Shown: in pieces, positions 7,995 to 16,631 of the stretch
Numbering within the stretch: the stretch's first letter is position 1
How the letters are laid out: each line of letters starts with the position of its first letter
Assembly: GCF_003003355.1 (NCBI RefSeq)
Contig: NZ_PVTQ01000010.1
Coordinates: 62,001-126,000 of the forward strand
Reading direction: 5' to 3'
DNA: 64,000 nt
From: Donghicola tyrosinivorans
GTDB taxonomy: Bacteria; Pseudomonadota; Alphaproteobacteria; Rhodobacterales; Rhodobacteraceae
Translations under genes and position numbers: made by a program
The notes under the pieces: generated by a model
Database searches by the model: none
What the model saw: only the letters and a program-made list of their open reading frames with translations
What the model was told of the DNA's origin: nothing

Positions 7995-9023
7995 ATGCGA
8001 TCCATCAAGACCATCCACGTGATTTCCGCCCATGCCGAGGGCGAGGTTGGCGATGTGATCGTGGGCGGCGTCCTGCCGCCTCCGGGGGACACGATCTGGC
8101 AACAAAGCCGCTGGATCGCGCAGGATGAAACCTTGCGGAACTTTGTCCTGAATGAACCGCGCGGCGGTGTCTTCCGCCATGTGAACCTGCTGGTGCCACC
8201 CAAGCACCCCGAGGCCCAAGCCGCCTGGATTATCATGGAGCCCGAAGACACCCCGCCCATGTCCGGTTCGAACTCGATCTGCGTGGCGACCGTGCTGCTG
8301 GATGGCGGTCTGGTCCCCATGCAAGAGCCTGAAACCCACATGACCCTAGAGGCGCCCGGAGGTCTGGTCCGCGTCCGCGCCGAATGCCGCAATGGCAAGG
8401 CCGAGCGGATTTTCGTGCGCAACGTCCCCTCTTTCGCTGCCCAACTGGGCGTGCCTTTGCAGGTCGATGGGCTGGGGCAGATCACCGTAGACACCGCCTA
8501 TGGCGGCGACAGTTTCGTGATCGTGGATGCTCAGGCCTTGGGGATCAACGTCACCGCTGAAGAGGCGCACAGGATCGCTAAACTGGGGGTGCAAATCACC
8601 AACGCCGCGAATGCGCAACTGACCTTTGATCATCCCGAAAACCCCGACTGGCAGCATTTCTCGTTCTGCCTTTTCGCAGGGCCGCTGACCCAAGGACCGG
8701 ACGGGTTTGAAACCACCGCCGCCGTGGCAATCCAACCGGGCAAAGTGGACCGCTCGCCCACGGGAACGGCGCTGTCTGCGCGCATGGCCGTGCTGCACGC
8801 CAAGGGCATCATGAAAGCAGGTGACCGCCTGACCGCCCGTTCGGTGATCGGCTCGCAATTCTCCGGCCAGATCATGGGCGAAACCACCGTCGGCACCCTT
8901 CCCGCGATCGAGCCTGAAATATCGGGCCGTGGTTGGATCACCGGCACCCACCAGCACATGCTGGATCCAAGCGATCCGTGGCCCCAAGGCTACCGCCTGT
9001 CGGACACATGGGGCGCCCGCTAG
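7995..9023 (+). CDS. Proline racemase-family enzyme with Ser/Thr instead of the Cys pair
   Basis: A 342-residue member of the proline racemase / hydroxyproline epimerase / trans-3-hydroxyproline dehydratase family, of normal length. In racemases and epimerases two Cys act as acid and base, in MCGHN-type and DRSPCGT-type motifs. Here the first motif reads MSGSNSIC (Ser90) and the second DRSPTGTA (Thr256), so both catalytic Cys are replaced. Dehydratases of the family keep one Cys and have a Thr at the second site. The Ser/Thr pair therefore argues against a proline racemase, and a dehydratase-like or different reaction is more likely. It diverges from the GlpD-like flavoprotein gene. No hydroxyproline pathway genes (oxidase, pyrroline-4-hydroxy-2-carboxylate deaminase) are adjacent. 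Confidence 0.82.
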   Translation: MRSIKTIHVISAHAEGEVGDVIVGGVLPPPGDTIWQQSRWIAQDETLRNFVLNEPRGGVFRHVNLLVPPKHPEAQAAWIIMEPEDTPPMSGSNSICVATVLLDGGLVPMQEPETHMTLEAPGGLVRVRAECRNGKAERIFVRNVPSFAAQLGVPLQVDGLGQITVDTAYGGDSFVIVDAQALGINVTAEEAHRIAKLGVQITNAANAQLTFDHPENPDWQHFSFCLFAGPLTQGPDGFETTAAVAIQPGKVDRSPTGTALSARMAVLHAKGIMKAGDRLTARSVIGSQFSGQIMGETTVGTLPAIEPEISGRGWITGTHQHMLDPSDPWPQGYRLSDTWGAR

Positions 9024-9165
9024 GGCGCTTCACGCTGCACAGGCACCTGAAAAATGGTATTTATGTCGCGCCATCAGGCATACGACACACACACGTCGCT
9101 ATCTGCTTTCAAAACAGCCCGCCCCGCGGTACGCATCCCGATCTTACAGGACTGGGGACATTGCC

Positions 9166-9708
9166 ATGGCGCAGAATGCCACGATTTATAAGGTCGAACT
9201 TTCCGTCTCGGACATGGACCGCCATTACTATGAGACGCATAAGCTGACCATCGCCAAGCACCCCTCGGAAACCGACGAACGCCTGATGGTGCGCCTCATC
9301 GCTTTCGCCCTGAACGCCCATGAAGCGCTTGAGATGACCAAAGGCATCTCCACCGATGATGAGCCTGACATCTGGCAGAAATCCCTCAGCGGAGAGATCG
9401 ACCTCTGGATCGCCCTCGGCCTTCCCAGCGAAAAACTGGTCCGCCAGTCCTGCGCCAAATCCAAAAAGGTCGCCATCTACGCCTATGGTGGCCGCACTGC
9501 GAACATGTGGTGGGACAAGATCAAGAACAGCACGACCCGCTTCAACAACCTTCAGGTCGTGAACCTCAAGGAAGAGGACACAGCCGCACTGGCTCAATTG
9601 GCAAACCGCGCTATGAAGCTACAGGTCAATATTCAGGACGGAGAGATCATGGTCAGCCTCGATGACCAGATGGTCTACCTGACCCCCGAAGTCTGGAAAA
9701 ACGACTAA
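9166..9708 (+). CDS. yaeQ: YaeQ family protein
   Basis: A 180-residue YaeQ-family protein, the normal length. The N-terminus MAQNATIYKVELSVSDMDR, the HYYETHKLTIAKHPSET segment and the conserved DLWIALGLPSEKLVRQSC and WWDKIKN blocks are characteristic. YaeQ has a fold related to PD-(D/E)XK nucleases. In E. coli it was proposed to compensate for loss of RfaH, but its molecular role is unsettled. The ATG at 9166 is chosen because the protein begins there exactly as family members do; longer frames upstream are not conserved. It converges on phaC. Confidence 0.9.
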   Translation: MAQNATIYKVELSVSDMDRHYYETHKLTIAKHPSETDERLMVRLIAFALNAHEALEMTKGISTDDEPDIWQKSLSGEIDLWIALGLPSEKLVRQSCAKSKKVAIYAYGGRTANMWWDKIKNSTTRFNNLQVVNLKEEDTAALAQLANRAMKLQVNIQDGEIMVSLDDQMVYLTPEVWKND

Positions 9709-9723
9709 CCCCCAAAGCCCCCG

Positions 9724-9778
9724 CTGCTTTCATCTTGGCGAAAATACCTCGGGGTGCGGGGCAGAGCCCCGCGAGCCT
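9724..9778. repeat. REP-like repeat, copy 1, with terminator-like hairpin
   Basis: Copy 1 of a dispersed element of about 55 bp. Its core is the perfect palindrome GCGGGGCAGAGCCCCGC at 9756-9772, flanked by CATCTTGGCGAAAATACCTCGGGGT. In inverted orientation the same sequence is found at about 29588-29645 and 53396-53455. It lies in the 77-base gap between the convergent yaeQ and phaC genes, so it probably acts as a bidirectional terminator or REP-type element. Confidence 0.75.
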
Positions 9779-9785
9779 CGCCAAG

Positions 9786-11585
9786 CTACTCTTGATAGAT
9801 ATAGGTGCCGGGCGCGTCACATAAGGCTTTGCCCATAGCGGGGGGTGCGCCCTTACCCTCTGAATGTGCAGCCAGCCAGCCGGCGAACTCTGGCCACCAC
9901 GATCCCTCAATCGGCGTGTGCTGCTCCAGCCATTCGTCCGGCCCTTGATAATGCTGATCCGCCACCCGCAGGCCAACGCGATAATGGCGGTGCTTGTGAC
10001 CGGGCTCGCTCAGGATGCCGCCGTTGTGCCCGCCGTTCGTCAGCACAAAGGTCAACTCGTGATCGGTGAACAGCCGCGCTTTATAGACAGACCGCCAAGG
10101 CGCGATGTGGTCGGTCTCGGTGCCCACCACGAACATCGGGGCCGAGATGTCTTTTAGCGCGATCACTCGTCCCTCAACCGCAAAGCGCCCCGCCGTTAGG
10201 CGGTTTTCCAGAAACAGCCCCCGCAGATATTCCGAGTGCATCCGCGCCGGCATCCGTGTGGTGTCATTGTTCCACACCAGAATGTCCGAGGGCAGATCGT
10301 CCTTGCCTAGAAAATACCGGTTTACCGCGCGGGTGTAGATCAGATCCTCGGCGCGGATGGTGGCAAAGGTGCGGGTCATCTGGGGACGATCCAGATAGCC
10401 TTGGGTCCACATCAGATCCTCGATAAAGGCGATCTGGCTTTCATCCACGAACAGCAGCAATTCACCCGCTTCGGCAAAATCCACTTGGGCGGCCAACAGT
10501 GTCACGGTGGCCAGACGGTCATCCCCGTCCCGTGCCATGGTCGCGGCGGTGATCGACAGCAGCGTGCCGCCCAGACAATAGCCCATCGTGTGGATTTTCT
10601 GATCGGGAACGATGCCGCCAATGGCATCCAGCGCGGCCATCACCCCTTGGATGCGATAGTCCTCCAGACACATCTCGGCCTTATCCGCATCAGGGTTGCA
10701 CCAAGAGATCATGAAAACCGTAAAGCCCTGATCCACCAGATATTTCACCATGGAATTATGGGCCGACAGATCAAGGATATAGTACTTCATGATCCATGCA
10801 GGCACGATCAGCAGCGGCTGCGCATGCACGTCCTTGGTGGTGGGGCTGTATTGGATCAGCTCGAACAGATCGTTGCGGTAGACCACCTTGCCTTCTGTGC
10901 AGGCCAGATCCTTGCCGATCTGGAACCCTTCGGGCGGGCGCTTGTGGGTCTGGGTCAAGGTCTGGACCATGTCTTCGGTGAAATGAGCTGCCCCTTCGAT
11001 CAGGTTCACCCCGCCTGTGCGGGCGGTTTCCTGAATGATCTGCGGGTTCAGCCATGGAAAGTTCGAAGGCGAGATCAGATCAAGGGTCTGGCGCATCTGG
11101 AACCGCGTCCGCTCGGCATCGCTTTTGGAAAAGCCGGGCATGTCGTCCGTGGCCGCGTTCCACCAATCCTGCATGGCCAGAAAGCTTTGGGCGTATAGTG
11201 CAAAGGGCAGCTTGGCCCAACTTTGATCGGTAAACCGGTGATCATAGTCCGAGGGCTTGAAAGGCGCCTCACCCGCAGGGTTTTGGGCGAAACTCGCCAG
11301 CTTGCCCGCGTTCTGCGCCGCGTGTTCGGCCAGTTCCAACTGCCGACCAGGCGAGCGGGACAGATGCAGTGCCCAATCGCTCCATGCCGCAAAGATCGAA
11401 TGGGGCGAGACCCCACCCGTCATCCGCGCCAAACTTGCCCGCGCAGCGCGGTCTAGCATCCGGTAAGGATGCTCTGGCCCTTCTGGGTCTTGCCCTGCAC
11501 AGGGGGGTGTTTGGACCACCGCGGGCAGGTTGGATTTCAAGGGTACCACGGTGTCGTTAGCGGTGGTCGCGGTCTTCTTGGCCAT
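9786..11585 (-). CDS. phaC: Class I poly(3-hydroxyalkanoate) synthase
   Basis: A 599-residue class I PHA synthase, which polymerises (R)-3-hydroxyacyl-CoA into PHB-type polyester at the granule surface. The lipase-like box GYCLGG carries the catalytic Cys at about residue 337; the catalytic Asp and His are expected around the NNDTTRMP and NGGHNGG regions. WCNPDADKAEMCLEDY is a further class I hallmark. The ATG at 11585 is preceded by AAAGGATG, which outranks the longer frame to 11663. Unlike many Rhodobacterales, no phasin, PhaR regulator or depolymerase gene is beside it; the neighbours are yaeQ and a P-type ATPase. Confidence 0.95.
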   Translation of the reverse strand: MAKKTATTANDTVVPLKSNLPAVVQTPPCAGQDPEGPEHPYRMLDRAARASLARMTGGVSPHSIFAAWSDWALHLSRSPGRQLELAEHAAQNAGKLASFAQNPAGEAPFKPSDYDHRFTDQSWAKLPFALYAQSFLAMQDWWNAATDDMPGFSKSDAERTRFQMRQTLDLISPSNFPWLNPQIIQETARTGGVNLIEGAAHFTEDMVQTLTQTHKRPPEGFQIGKDLACTEGKVVYRNDLFELIQYSPTTKDVHAQPLLIVPAWIMKYYILDLSAHNSMVKYLVDQGFTVFMISWCNPDADKAEMCLEDYRIQGVMAALDAIGGIVPDQKIHTMGYCLGGTLLSITAATMARDGDDRLATVTLLAAQVDFAEAGELLLFVDESQIAFIEDLMWTQGYLDRPQMTRTFATIRAEDLIYTRAVNRYFLGKDDLPSDILVWNNDTTRMPARMHSEYLRGLFLENRLTAGRFAVEGRVIALKDISAPMFVVGTETDHIAPWRSVYKARLFTDHELTFVLTNGGHNGGILSEPGHKHRHYRVGLRVADQHYQGPDEWLEQHTPIEGSWWPEFAGWLAAHSEGKGAPPAMGKALCDAPGTYIYQE

Positions 11586-11681
11586 CACGGGACATCCTTT
11601 AAAACAAGGCATCGGGCGCACCAAAGGCGCGGGTGTGTTCAAAGCATAACGCCGAATGCGCATTTGGTGGTTTGATCTACG

Positions 11682-14285
11682 TCATGAGTGCCCTGCGCCG
11701 TGAACACCCTTGCGTGATCGGATGAATTTCAGGCCCTCGGGGAGCACGATCAGCGGCAGTGCTGCCAAGGCGATCTGGCCCCATTGCTGCGGTCCGAGGC
11801 CAACCGTTTGCAACAGCGCTTGCAGCGGTCCCCAGTAAACGGCCAGCACCTGCATCGACAGGCTGAGAGAGAAGGCGATGATCAGGAACCGGTTCGACAG
11901 CCAGCCGATCCGGCTGCAGGGCTGTTGTAATGAGCGGAAGGCAAAGACGCTGACCTTTTCAAAGACCACCATGCCGGTAAAGGCCGTTGTCCGCGCCAGC
12001 TCCACGCCCAAGGGCAGAGTGTGATAGAAAAGCCAAAGACTAGCCGCGCCGGTATAAAGACCGAACGAGGCGATGGTCCGGAACCCCCGCCGGTTCAGCA
12101 CGGGGGCATCGGGACGACGGGGCGGGCGCTCCATCTGGTTCTGCTCGGATTTTTCAACGCCCAAGGCCACGGCGGTCACGCCATCGGTGATCAGGTTCAT
12201 CCATAGAATTTGGGTAGCCAGAAAGATTAGCGGCCCGCCAAGGGCGAGGTTTGCGACAATCGCCACCACTTCGCCCGCGTTCGAGGACATCAGGTACAGC
12301 ACAAACTTGCGCAGGTTGTCGAACTGGCGGCGGCCTTCGCGGATGGCGGTGACGATGGTGGCGTAGTTGTCATCCAGCAGCACCAGATCGGCGGCGCTTT
12401 TCGACACATCCGTGCCGCGAATGCCCATCGCCACGCCGATATCGGCCCTTTTGAGGGCAGGGGCATCGTTCACCCCGTCGCCCGTCATCGCTACGATTTG
12501 TCCGCCTGCCTGAAGGGCGGCGACGATGCGCAGTTTATGCTCGGGGCGGGTGCGGGCGAAATGGGCGGGCTGGCGCAGGCGTTCTTGCAGGGCCGTATCG
12601 CTCATGTCGTCCAGATCGCGGCCTTCCAGCACGTCTCCGTCGTCAAAGCCGATCCGGTCCGCAATTGCCCGCGCTGTCAGGGGGCTATCGCCGGTAATCA
12701 TAATGGTGCGGATGCCTGCGCTGCGGGCAGCCTTCAGGGCGCTGGCGATCTCGGGGCGGGGGGGATCGATCAGGCCCAAAAGGGCCAGGAAGGTCAGGCC
12801 GGTTTCCTCGGTATCCCCTTGCGCGGCGGTGCGGCAGGCCAGCGCCAGCACGCGCAGGCCGGTGCGGGCCATATCCCCGTAAGCCTTTGTCAGTCCGTCT
12901 TTATCGGCGGGCGTCATCGGGCGGGGCCCGCTGGCGGTCATGACCTCTGAGCAATGCTCCAGCACCGCCTCAGGTGCGCCTTTGACATGCAGAACCGCGC
13001 CATCACCTGTGCGGGCCAGAACGCTCATGCGTTTGCGGTCGCTGGTAAAGGGCACCTCGGCCAGACGGTCGTCTGCGGGGCAGGCGGGGGCCCAACCCTT
13101 ATAGGCCAGCGTCACCAGCGCCCCCTCGGTAGGGGTGCCGATCATCTGCCAGCCGTCCCCCGCACGGGCCAATGAGGCGTGATTGCAGATCAGCGCAGTC
13201 TCAAGCACCTGCGCCAGCAGCGGATCGTCGCCCGCACGGCGCTTGTGTCCGTCTTGCGCGATGTGGCCGGTGGGATCATAGCCCGCGCCTGTCACCTCAT
13301 AGAGGCCCTCTGCCGTGTGGACCTGCGTCACGGTCATCTGGTTCTCGGTCAGGGTGCCGGTTTTATCCGTGCAGATGACCGAAGCCGCGCCAAGGCTTTC
13401 AATCGCTTGCAGGCGGCGGGCCAGCGCCTTTTGCCGCGCCATTGCCGCCGCGCCCAAGGCCAAGGTGATGGTGGCAACCGCCGGCAGCCCTTCGGGCACC
13501 AATGCCACGGCCAAGGACAGCCCCGTCATGAACATGTCGAACACAGGCCGCCCGACCAAGATGCCCACCCCGATAACCAGCACAGCAATGCCGATGGCGG
13601 CCACGGCGATCTGCTCGGCCAGTTGCGCCAGCCGCTGTTGCAGGTTCGATTGCTTTTCCCCGACCGAGGCCGTCAGTTTCGCCACATGACCAAAGCTGGT
13701 GTCCGCCCCGATGGCGGTGACGCGCCCTTCGGCCCGTCCAGCGACCAGCGAGGTGCCTGCCAGCAGGCGCCCATCGTCGCCTTCGCCCAAAGGGGTTTTG
13801 GTCACGGGGACGGATTCGCCGGTCAGGGCGGCCTCATCCGCTTGGACACCTTCGCCGGTCAGTAGGTCCATATCCGCAGGGATCGCGTCACCCGTTTGCA
13901 GGATCACCACGTCATCGGGGACGATTTCGCGGGCAGGCAGGCGCATTTCCTGCCCGTCGCGCCGCACTACGGCCATCGGGGCCAGCATGGCTTTCAGGGC
14001 GCGCAGGGCGGTTTCGGCCCGCCATTCCTGTACGAACCCCAGCACAGCATTCAGCAAAAGCACCAGTCCGATGGCCAGCGCGTCAATAAGCTCGCCCAAG
14101 GCAAAGGCGATTACCGCCGCCAGCGCAAGGATCAGGATCAGCAGGCTTTTGAACTGGCGCAAAAAGACCGCAATGGGCGACGGTGGCTTGCCCTCGGGCA
14201 ATTCGTTCCAGCCGTGGCGGGCGCGGGCCTCTTGTACTTGCTGAGTGGTCAGGCCGTCAGTCATTGCCTGTGTGCGGTCGGGCAT
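11682..14285 (-). CDS. Cation-transporting P-type ATPase (P2A-like, Ca2+/cation pump)
   Basis: An 867-residue P-type ATPase with an N-terminal cation ATPase domain (TQQVQEARARHGWNELPEG), two hydrophobic hairpins, the TGES actuator motif (AALTGESVPV), the phosphorylation motif ICTDKTGTLTENQM, the nucleotide-binding KGAPE and the hinge MTGDGVNDAPALK. The C-terminal six-helix cation ATPase region is complete. The PEGLPA motif of TM4 places it in the P2-type group with bacterial calcium or sodium/potassium-type pumps rather than in the heavy-metal group. It would export cations across the inner membrane using ATP. The start at 14285 (MPDRTQAM) is supported by an AAAGG site; 14264 is an alternative. 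It appears monocistronic. Confidence 0.92.
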   Translation of the reverse strand: MPDRTQAMTDGLTTQQVQEARARHGWNELPEGKPPSPIAVFLRQFKSLLILILALAAVIAFALGELIDALAIGLVLLLNAVLGFVQEWRAETALRALKAMLAPMAVVRRDGQEMRLPAREIVPDDVVILQTGDAIPADMDLLTGEGVQADEAALTGESVPVTKTPLGEGDDGRLLAGTSLVAGRAEGRVTAIGADTSFGHVAKLTASVGEKQSNLQQRLAQLAEQIAVAAIGIAVLVIGVGILVGRPVFDMFMTGLSLAVALVPEGLPAVATITLALGAAAMARQKALARRLQAIESLGAASVICTDKTGTLTENQMTVTQVHTAEGLYEVTGAGYDPTGHIAQDGHKRRAGDDPLLAQVLETALICNHASLARAGDGWQMIGTPTEGALVTLAYKGWAPACPADDRLAEVPFTSDRKRMSVLARTGDGAVLHVKGAPEAVLEHCSEVMTASGPRPMTPADKDGLTKAYGDMARTGLRVLALACRTAAQGDTEETGLTFLALLGLIDPPRPEIASALKAARSAGIRTIMITGDSPLTARAIADRIGFDDGDVLEGRDLDDMSDTALQERLRQPAHFARTRPEHKLRIVAALQAGGQIVAMTGDGVNDAPALKRADIGVAMGIRGTDVSKSAADLVLLDDNYATIVTAIREGRRQFDNLRKFVLYLMSSNAGEVVAIVANLALGGPLIFLATQILWMNLITDGVTAVALGVEKSEQNQMERPPRRPDAPVLNRRGFRTIASFGLYTGAASLWLFYHTLPLGVELARTTAFTGMVVFEKVSVFAFRSLQQPCSRIGWLSNRFLIIAFSLSLSMQVLAVYWGPLQALLQTVGLGPQQWGQIALAALPLIVLPEGLKFIRSRKGVHGAGHS

Positions 14286-14487
14286 GGAGAGGTGCCTTTT
14301 TGCTATCATTCAGCCGCATGTTATCGCGCCCTTGGCTCGGGCGGTTTGCGATGGGTCAAGGTCTCGCGCGATTGTGTTGTGGGGCGTGGGGTTACGGTCT
14401 TCTCGGCCAACCGCTCTTGAATTGACCAGCAATTGCCCGTTGAACTGGTAAGGCGCAAGGATCACGCGCGATTATAGGAGCGCTGGC

Positions 14488-15078
14488 TTGCTGACATTCG
14501 CCTTGGCCGTTTTCTTTTTGATCATCACTCCGGGACCGGGGGTGCTGTCTACCGCAGGGGTCGGGGCCAGTTTCGGCGGGCGTGCGGGGCTGCGCTATGT
14601 GTCGGGGCTGTTTGTGGGCACCAATTTGGTGGGGCTGACGGTGATCAGCGGGCTTGCGGCGCTGGTGCTGGCAGACCCGCGGCTGCGGGTGGTGCTGTTC
14701 ACCCTGTCCTTCGGCTATCTGGCCTATCTGGCGTTCCGCATCGCCTTTGCCGGATCAAAGCTGGCATTCATCCAGCGGGCCAGCCCGCCTGGCCTGTCGG
14801 GGGGTATCCTGCTGCAAGTGATGAACCCCAAAGCCTATGCGGTGAACACCGCGCTTTACACCGGCTTTGGCTTTCTGCCTGACAGCTACTGGACCGAGGT
14901 GCTGGCCAAGTTTCTGATCATGAACATGATCTGGGTGCCGATCCATCTGCTGTGGCTGTGGGCGGGGATCAAGGTGCATCAGTTGAACCTTTCGCCCCGC
15001 GCCCATTCGATCATCAACAAGGCGATGGCCGCATCCATGCTGATCGTGGTGATTTTGGCCGCGTTAGAACTGGTCTGA
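14488..15078 (+). CDS. LysE family translocator
   Basis: A 196-residue LysE/RhtB-type exporter with six predicted transmembrane segments. The N-terminal LIITPGPGVLSTAGVGASFGG contains the family signature TPGP near residue 15, and the central MNPKAYAVN motif is typical. Such proteins export amino acids or derivatives; the substrate is unknown. The start is TTG at 14488 with AGGAG seven bases upstream, and no ATG gives a full first helix. It is separated from the divergent P-type ATPase gene by about 200 bases that hold no visible gene. Confidence 0.9.
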   Translation: MLTFALAVFFLIITPGPGVLSTAGVGASFGGRAGLRYVSGLFVGTNLVGLTVISGLAALVLADPRLRVVLFTLSFGYLAYLAFRIAFAGSKLAFIQRASPPGLSGGILLQVMNPKAYAVNTALYTGFGFLPDSYWTEVLAKFLIMNMIWVPIHLLWLWAGIKVHQLNLSPRAHSIINKAMAASMLIVVILAALELV

Positions 15079-15234
15079 CCGCGCAGCGCTTTGGCTTCGG
15101 GCCTTTGGGTTTTGGCCGGATTGCGCTATGAGAGAGGCGGCCTTACGTCAAAGCTCTCTTGTGGGGCGCACGCCATTGGGGCATGAGGCCGCCAGCAGCC
15201 GATCACGGCCAGAAACCTATCAAGGTAAGAGATC

Positions 15235-15399
15235 ATGGATTACAGCAAATCGGGCGGTGCCAGAATGGGCAGCAACAAGCCGCGCCATAAAGAGCATAAC
15301 GCCAAGGGCACCGAAAAGAACCCCTATGGCAAGCAGCCTCCCAAGGCCGAGCTGCTGGCGCGGATGAAAGCCGCCGCCGAGAAGAACAAGAAAGACTAA
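15235..15399 (+). CDS. Small basic hypothetical protein (54 aa)
   Basis: A 54-residue ORF, ATG 15235 to TAA 15397-15399, preceded by AAGGTAAGAG. The product is highly charged and hydrophilic: it starts MDYSKSGGARMGSNKPRHKE, contains KNPYGKQPPKAELLARMKAA and ends with an alternating Lys/Asp tail. It has no membrane segment or Cys and is likely cytoplasmic, perhaps nucleic-acid-associated. The coding look is good: GC-rich third positions, a ribosome-binding site and a terminator-like hairpin directly after the stop. I recognise no named family, although small Lys-rich proteins of this type are common in Rhodobacterales. Confidence 0.7.
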   Translation: MDYSKSGGARMGSNKPRHKEHNAKGTEKNPYGKQPPKAELLARMKAAAEKNKKD

Positions 15400-15410
15400 G
15401 CCGTCTTGCG

Positions 15411-15431
15411 GGCGGCGCGTGATGCGCCGCC
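15411..15431. terminator. Terminator-like hairpin between convergent genes
   Basis: A perfect 8-bp GC stem GGCGGCGC/GCGCCGCC with loop GTGAT sits between the 54-aa gene and the Gfo/Idh/MocA gene. Only the position and the stem support termination; there is no T-tract. Confidence 0.55.
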
Positions 15432-15469
15432 GGACTGTGCTATTGGTCCTTGCCCGTGAAAAGCAGGGA

Positions 15470-16612
15470 TCAGTCACCGCCTGTCAGTTCGCTGATCAGC
15501 ACCGCGCGCCCTTCGGTCATGGACCGTTGCGCCGCAATCCCCATGATCACCGCCCATTTCCCGTCCTGAAGCGAGACCTCGGGCGCGTCGCGCTGTCCGC
15601 GCACAAGTTCTACAAACCCCTGATGCTGGTAGAAGGTCGATCCATTGTGATCGCCCGCCTCAAGAATTGTGGGGTCAACGGGGATCTCGCGCACTTCCGG
15701 CCCTTTGGGATAGCGGGGCGAGACGATGACCTGCGGCGTAGGTGCCGCGCCCAGATGGGCAGGCCAGAAACGACCGGGGCCTGGGACCAGCGCCTCGATC
15801 TTGCCATTGGGGCCCACGGCCGAGATTTCTTCCTGATAGCGGGCGCCTTCGGCGAACATGCACAGCTCTAGCATGGCGCGGACACCGCTTTCGAATTCCA
15901 CCATCACATAGCCGTGGTCGAAAATGTCGGGTGCCTCGCCGTCATAGCTTTCATGCAGATGGTTCGCTGCTTGGCCTCCCATTGCCATCACGCGCACGGG
16001 GTTCGATTGCAAAGCAAGGCGCATCAGGTCAAAGAAATGGCAGCACTTTTCAACGAATGTCCCGCCGGTGTAGCGGTTGAAGCGGTTCCACGCGCCGACT
16101 TTCGGCAGGAAGGGAAAGCGATGTTCGCGGATGGTCAGCATCTTGATGCCGCCTGTTACCGCCTCGGCCTCTTGCAGCAGTTTGGCAACGGGGGGCATGT
16201 AGCGGTATTCCATCGCCACCCAGACCGGCGCGGGATAGCTGGCGGCAAAGTCATTGATTGCGCTGGCATGATCGGGATCGGTGAATAGGGGTTTTTCCAC
16301 CAGCACCGGCAAGGGCCGCTTGGCCGCGATCTGCTGAAGCTGCTCTACATGGCAGAAGTTGGGGCTGGCGATCAGCAGGCAGTCCAGATCGGGCACTTCC
16401 AACAGCGCCTCTAGGCTGTTCACAAGCAACGCATCGGGGGCAAACCTCAGGGCGATCGAGCGCATCTCGGCGTCAGGCTCATAGATCGCGCCGACAGTGG
16501 TGTTGTCCAGCAGGGCGATGTTGCGCAGGTGTTCCTGCCCCATCATGCCACAACCGATGACGCCATAGGTGATGGTACGGGTGCCGCAATCGGCCAGCGT
16601 GTCCGTGGTCAT
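15470..16612 (-). CDS. Gfo/Idh/MocA family NAD-dependent enzyme (candidate NAD-dependent sulfoquinovosidase)
   Basis: A 380-residue Gfo/Idh/MocA protein. The Rossmann motif is GVIGCGMMGQEH near residue 18; LVEKPLFTD is the family EKP motif, and a C-terminal alpha/beta domain follows. The family mostly comprises sugar dehydrogenases, but some members are NAD-dependent glycosidases. From memory, a glycosidase family of this fold (GH188) hydrolyses sulfoquinovosides and occurs in sulfoquinovose monooxygenase clusters. Since this gene follows the GntR regulator and faces an SsuD-like monooxygenase, aldo-keto reductase and flavin reductase, such a role is attractive but unproven; a plain sugar dehydrogenase remains possible. 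The ATG at 16612 has a GGGAGGAG site. The gap to the GntR gene is 19 bases, so both are one transcript. Confidence 0.8.
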   Translation of the reverse strand: MTTDTLADCGTRTITYGVIGCGMMGQEHLRNIALLDNTTVGAIYEPDAEMRSIALRFAPDALLVNSLEALLEVPDLDCLLIASPNFCHVEQLQQIAAKRPLPVLVEKPLFTDPDHASAINDFAASYPAPVWVAMEYRYMPPVAKLLQEAEAVTGGIKMLTIREHRFPFLPKVGAWNRFNRYTGGTFVEKCCHFFDLMRLALQSNPVRVMAMGGQAANHLHESYDGEAPDIFDHGYVMVEFESGVRAMLELCMFAEGARYQEEISAVGPNGKIEALVPGPGRFWPAHLGAAPTPQVIVSPRYPKGPEVREIPVDPTILEAGDHNGSTFYQHQGFVELVRGQRDAPEVSLQDGKWAVIMGIAAQRSMTEGRAVLISELTGGD

Positions 16613-16631
16613 GGGTTCTCCTCCCTTGTTC

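Noticed and set aside
9786-11585. A phaC-phaP-phaR granule operon
   Set aside because: No phasin, PhaR or depolymerase is encoded on either side. phaC stands alone between yaeQ and a cation ATPase.
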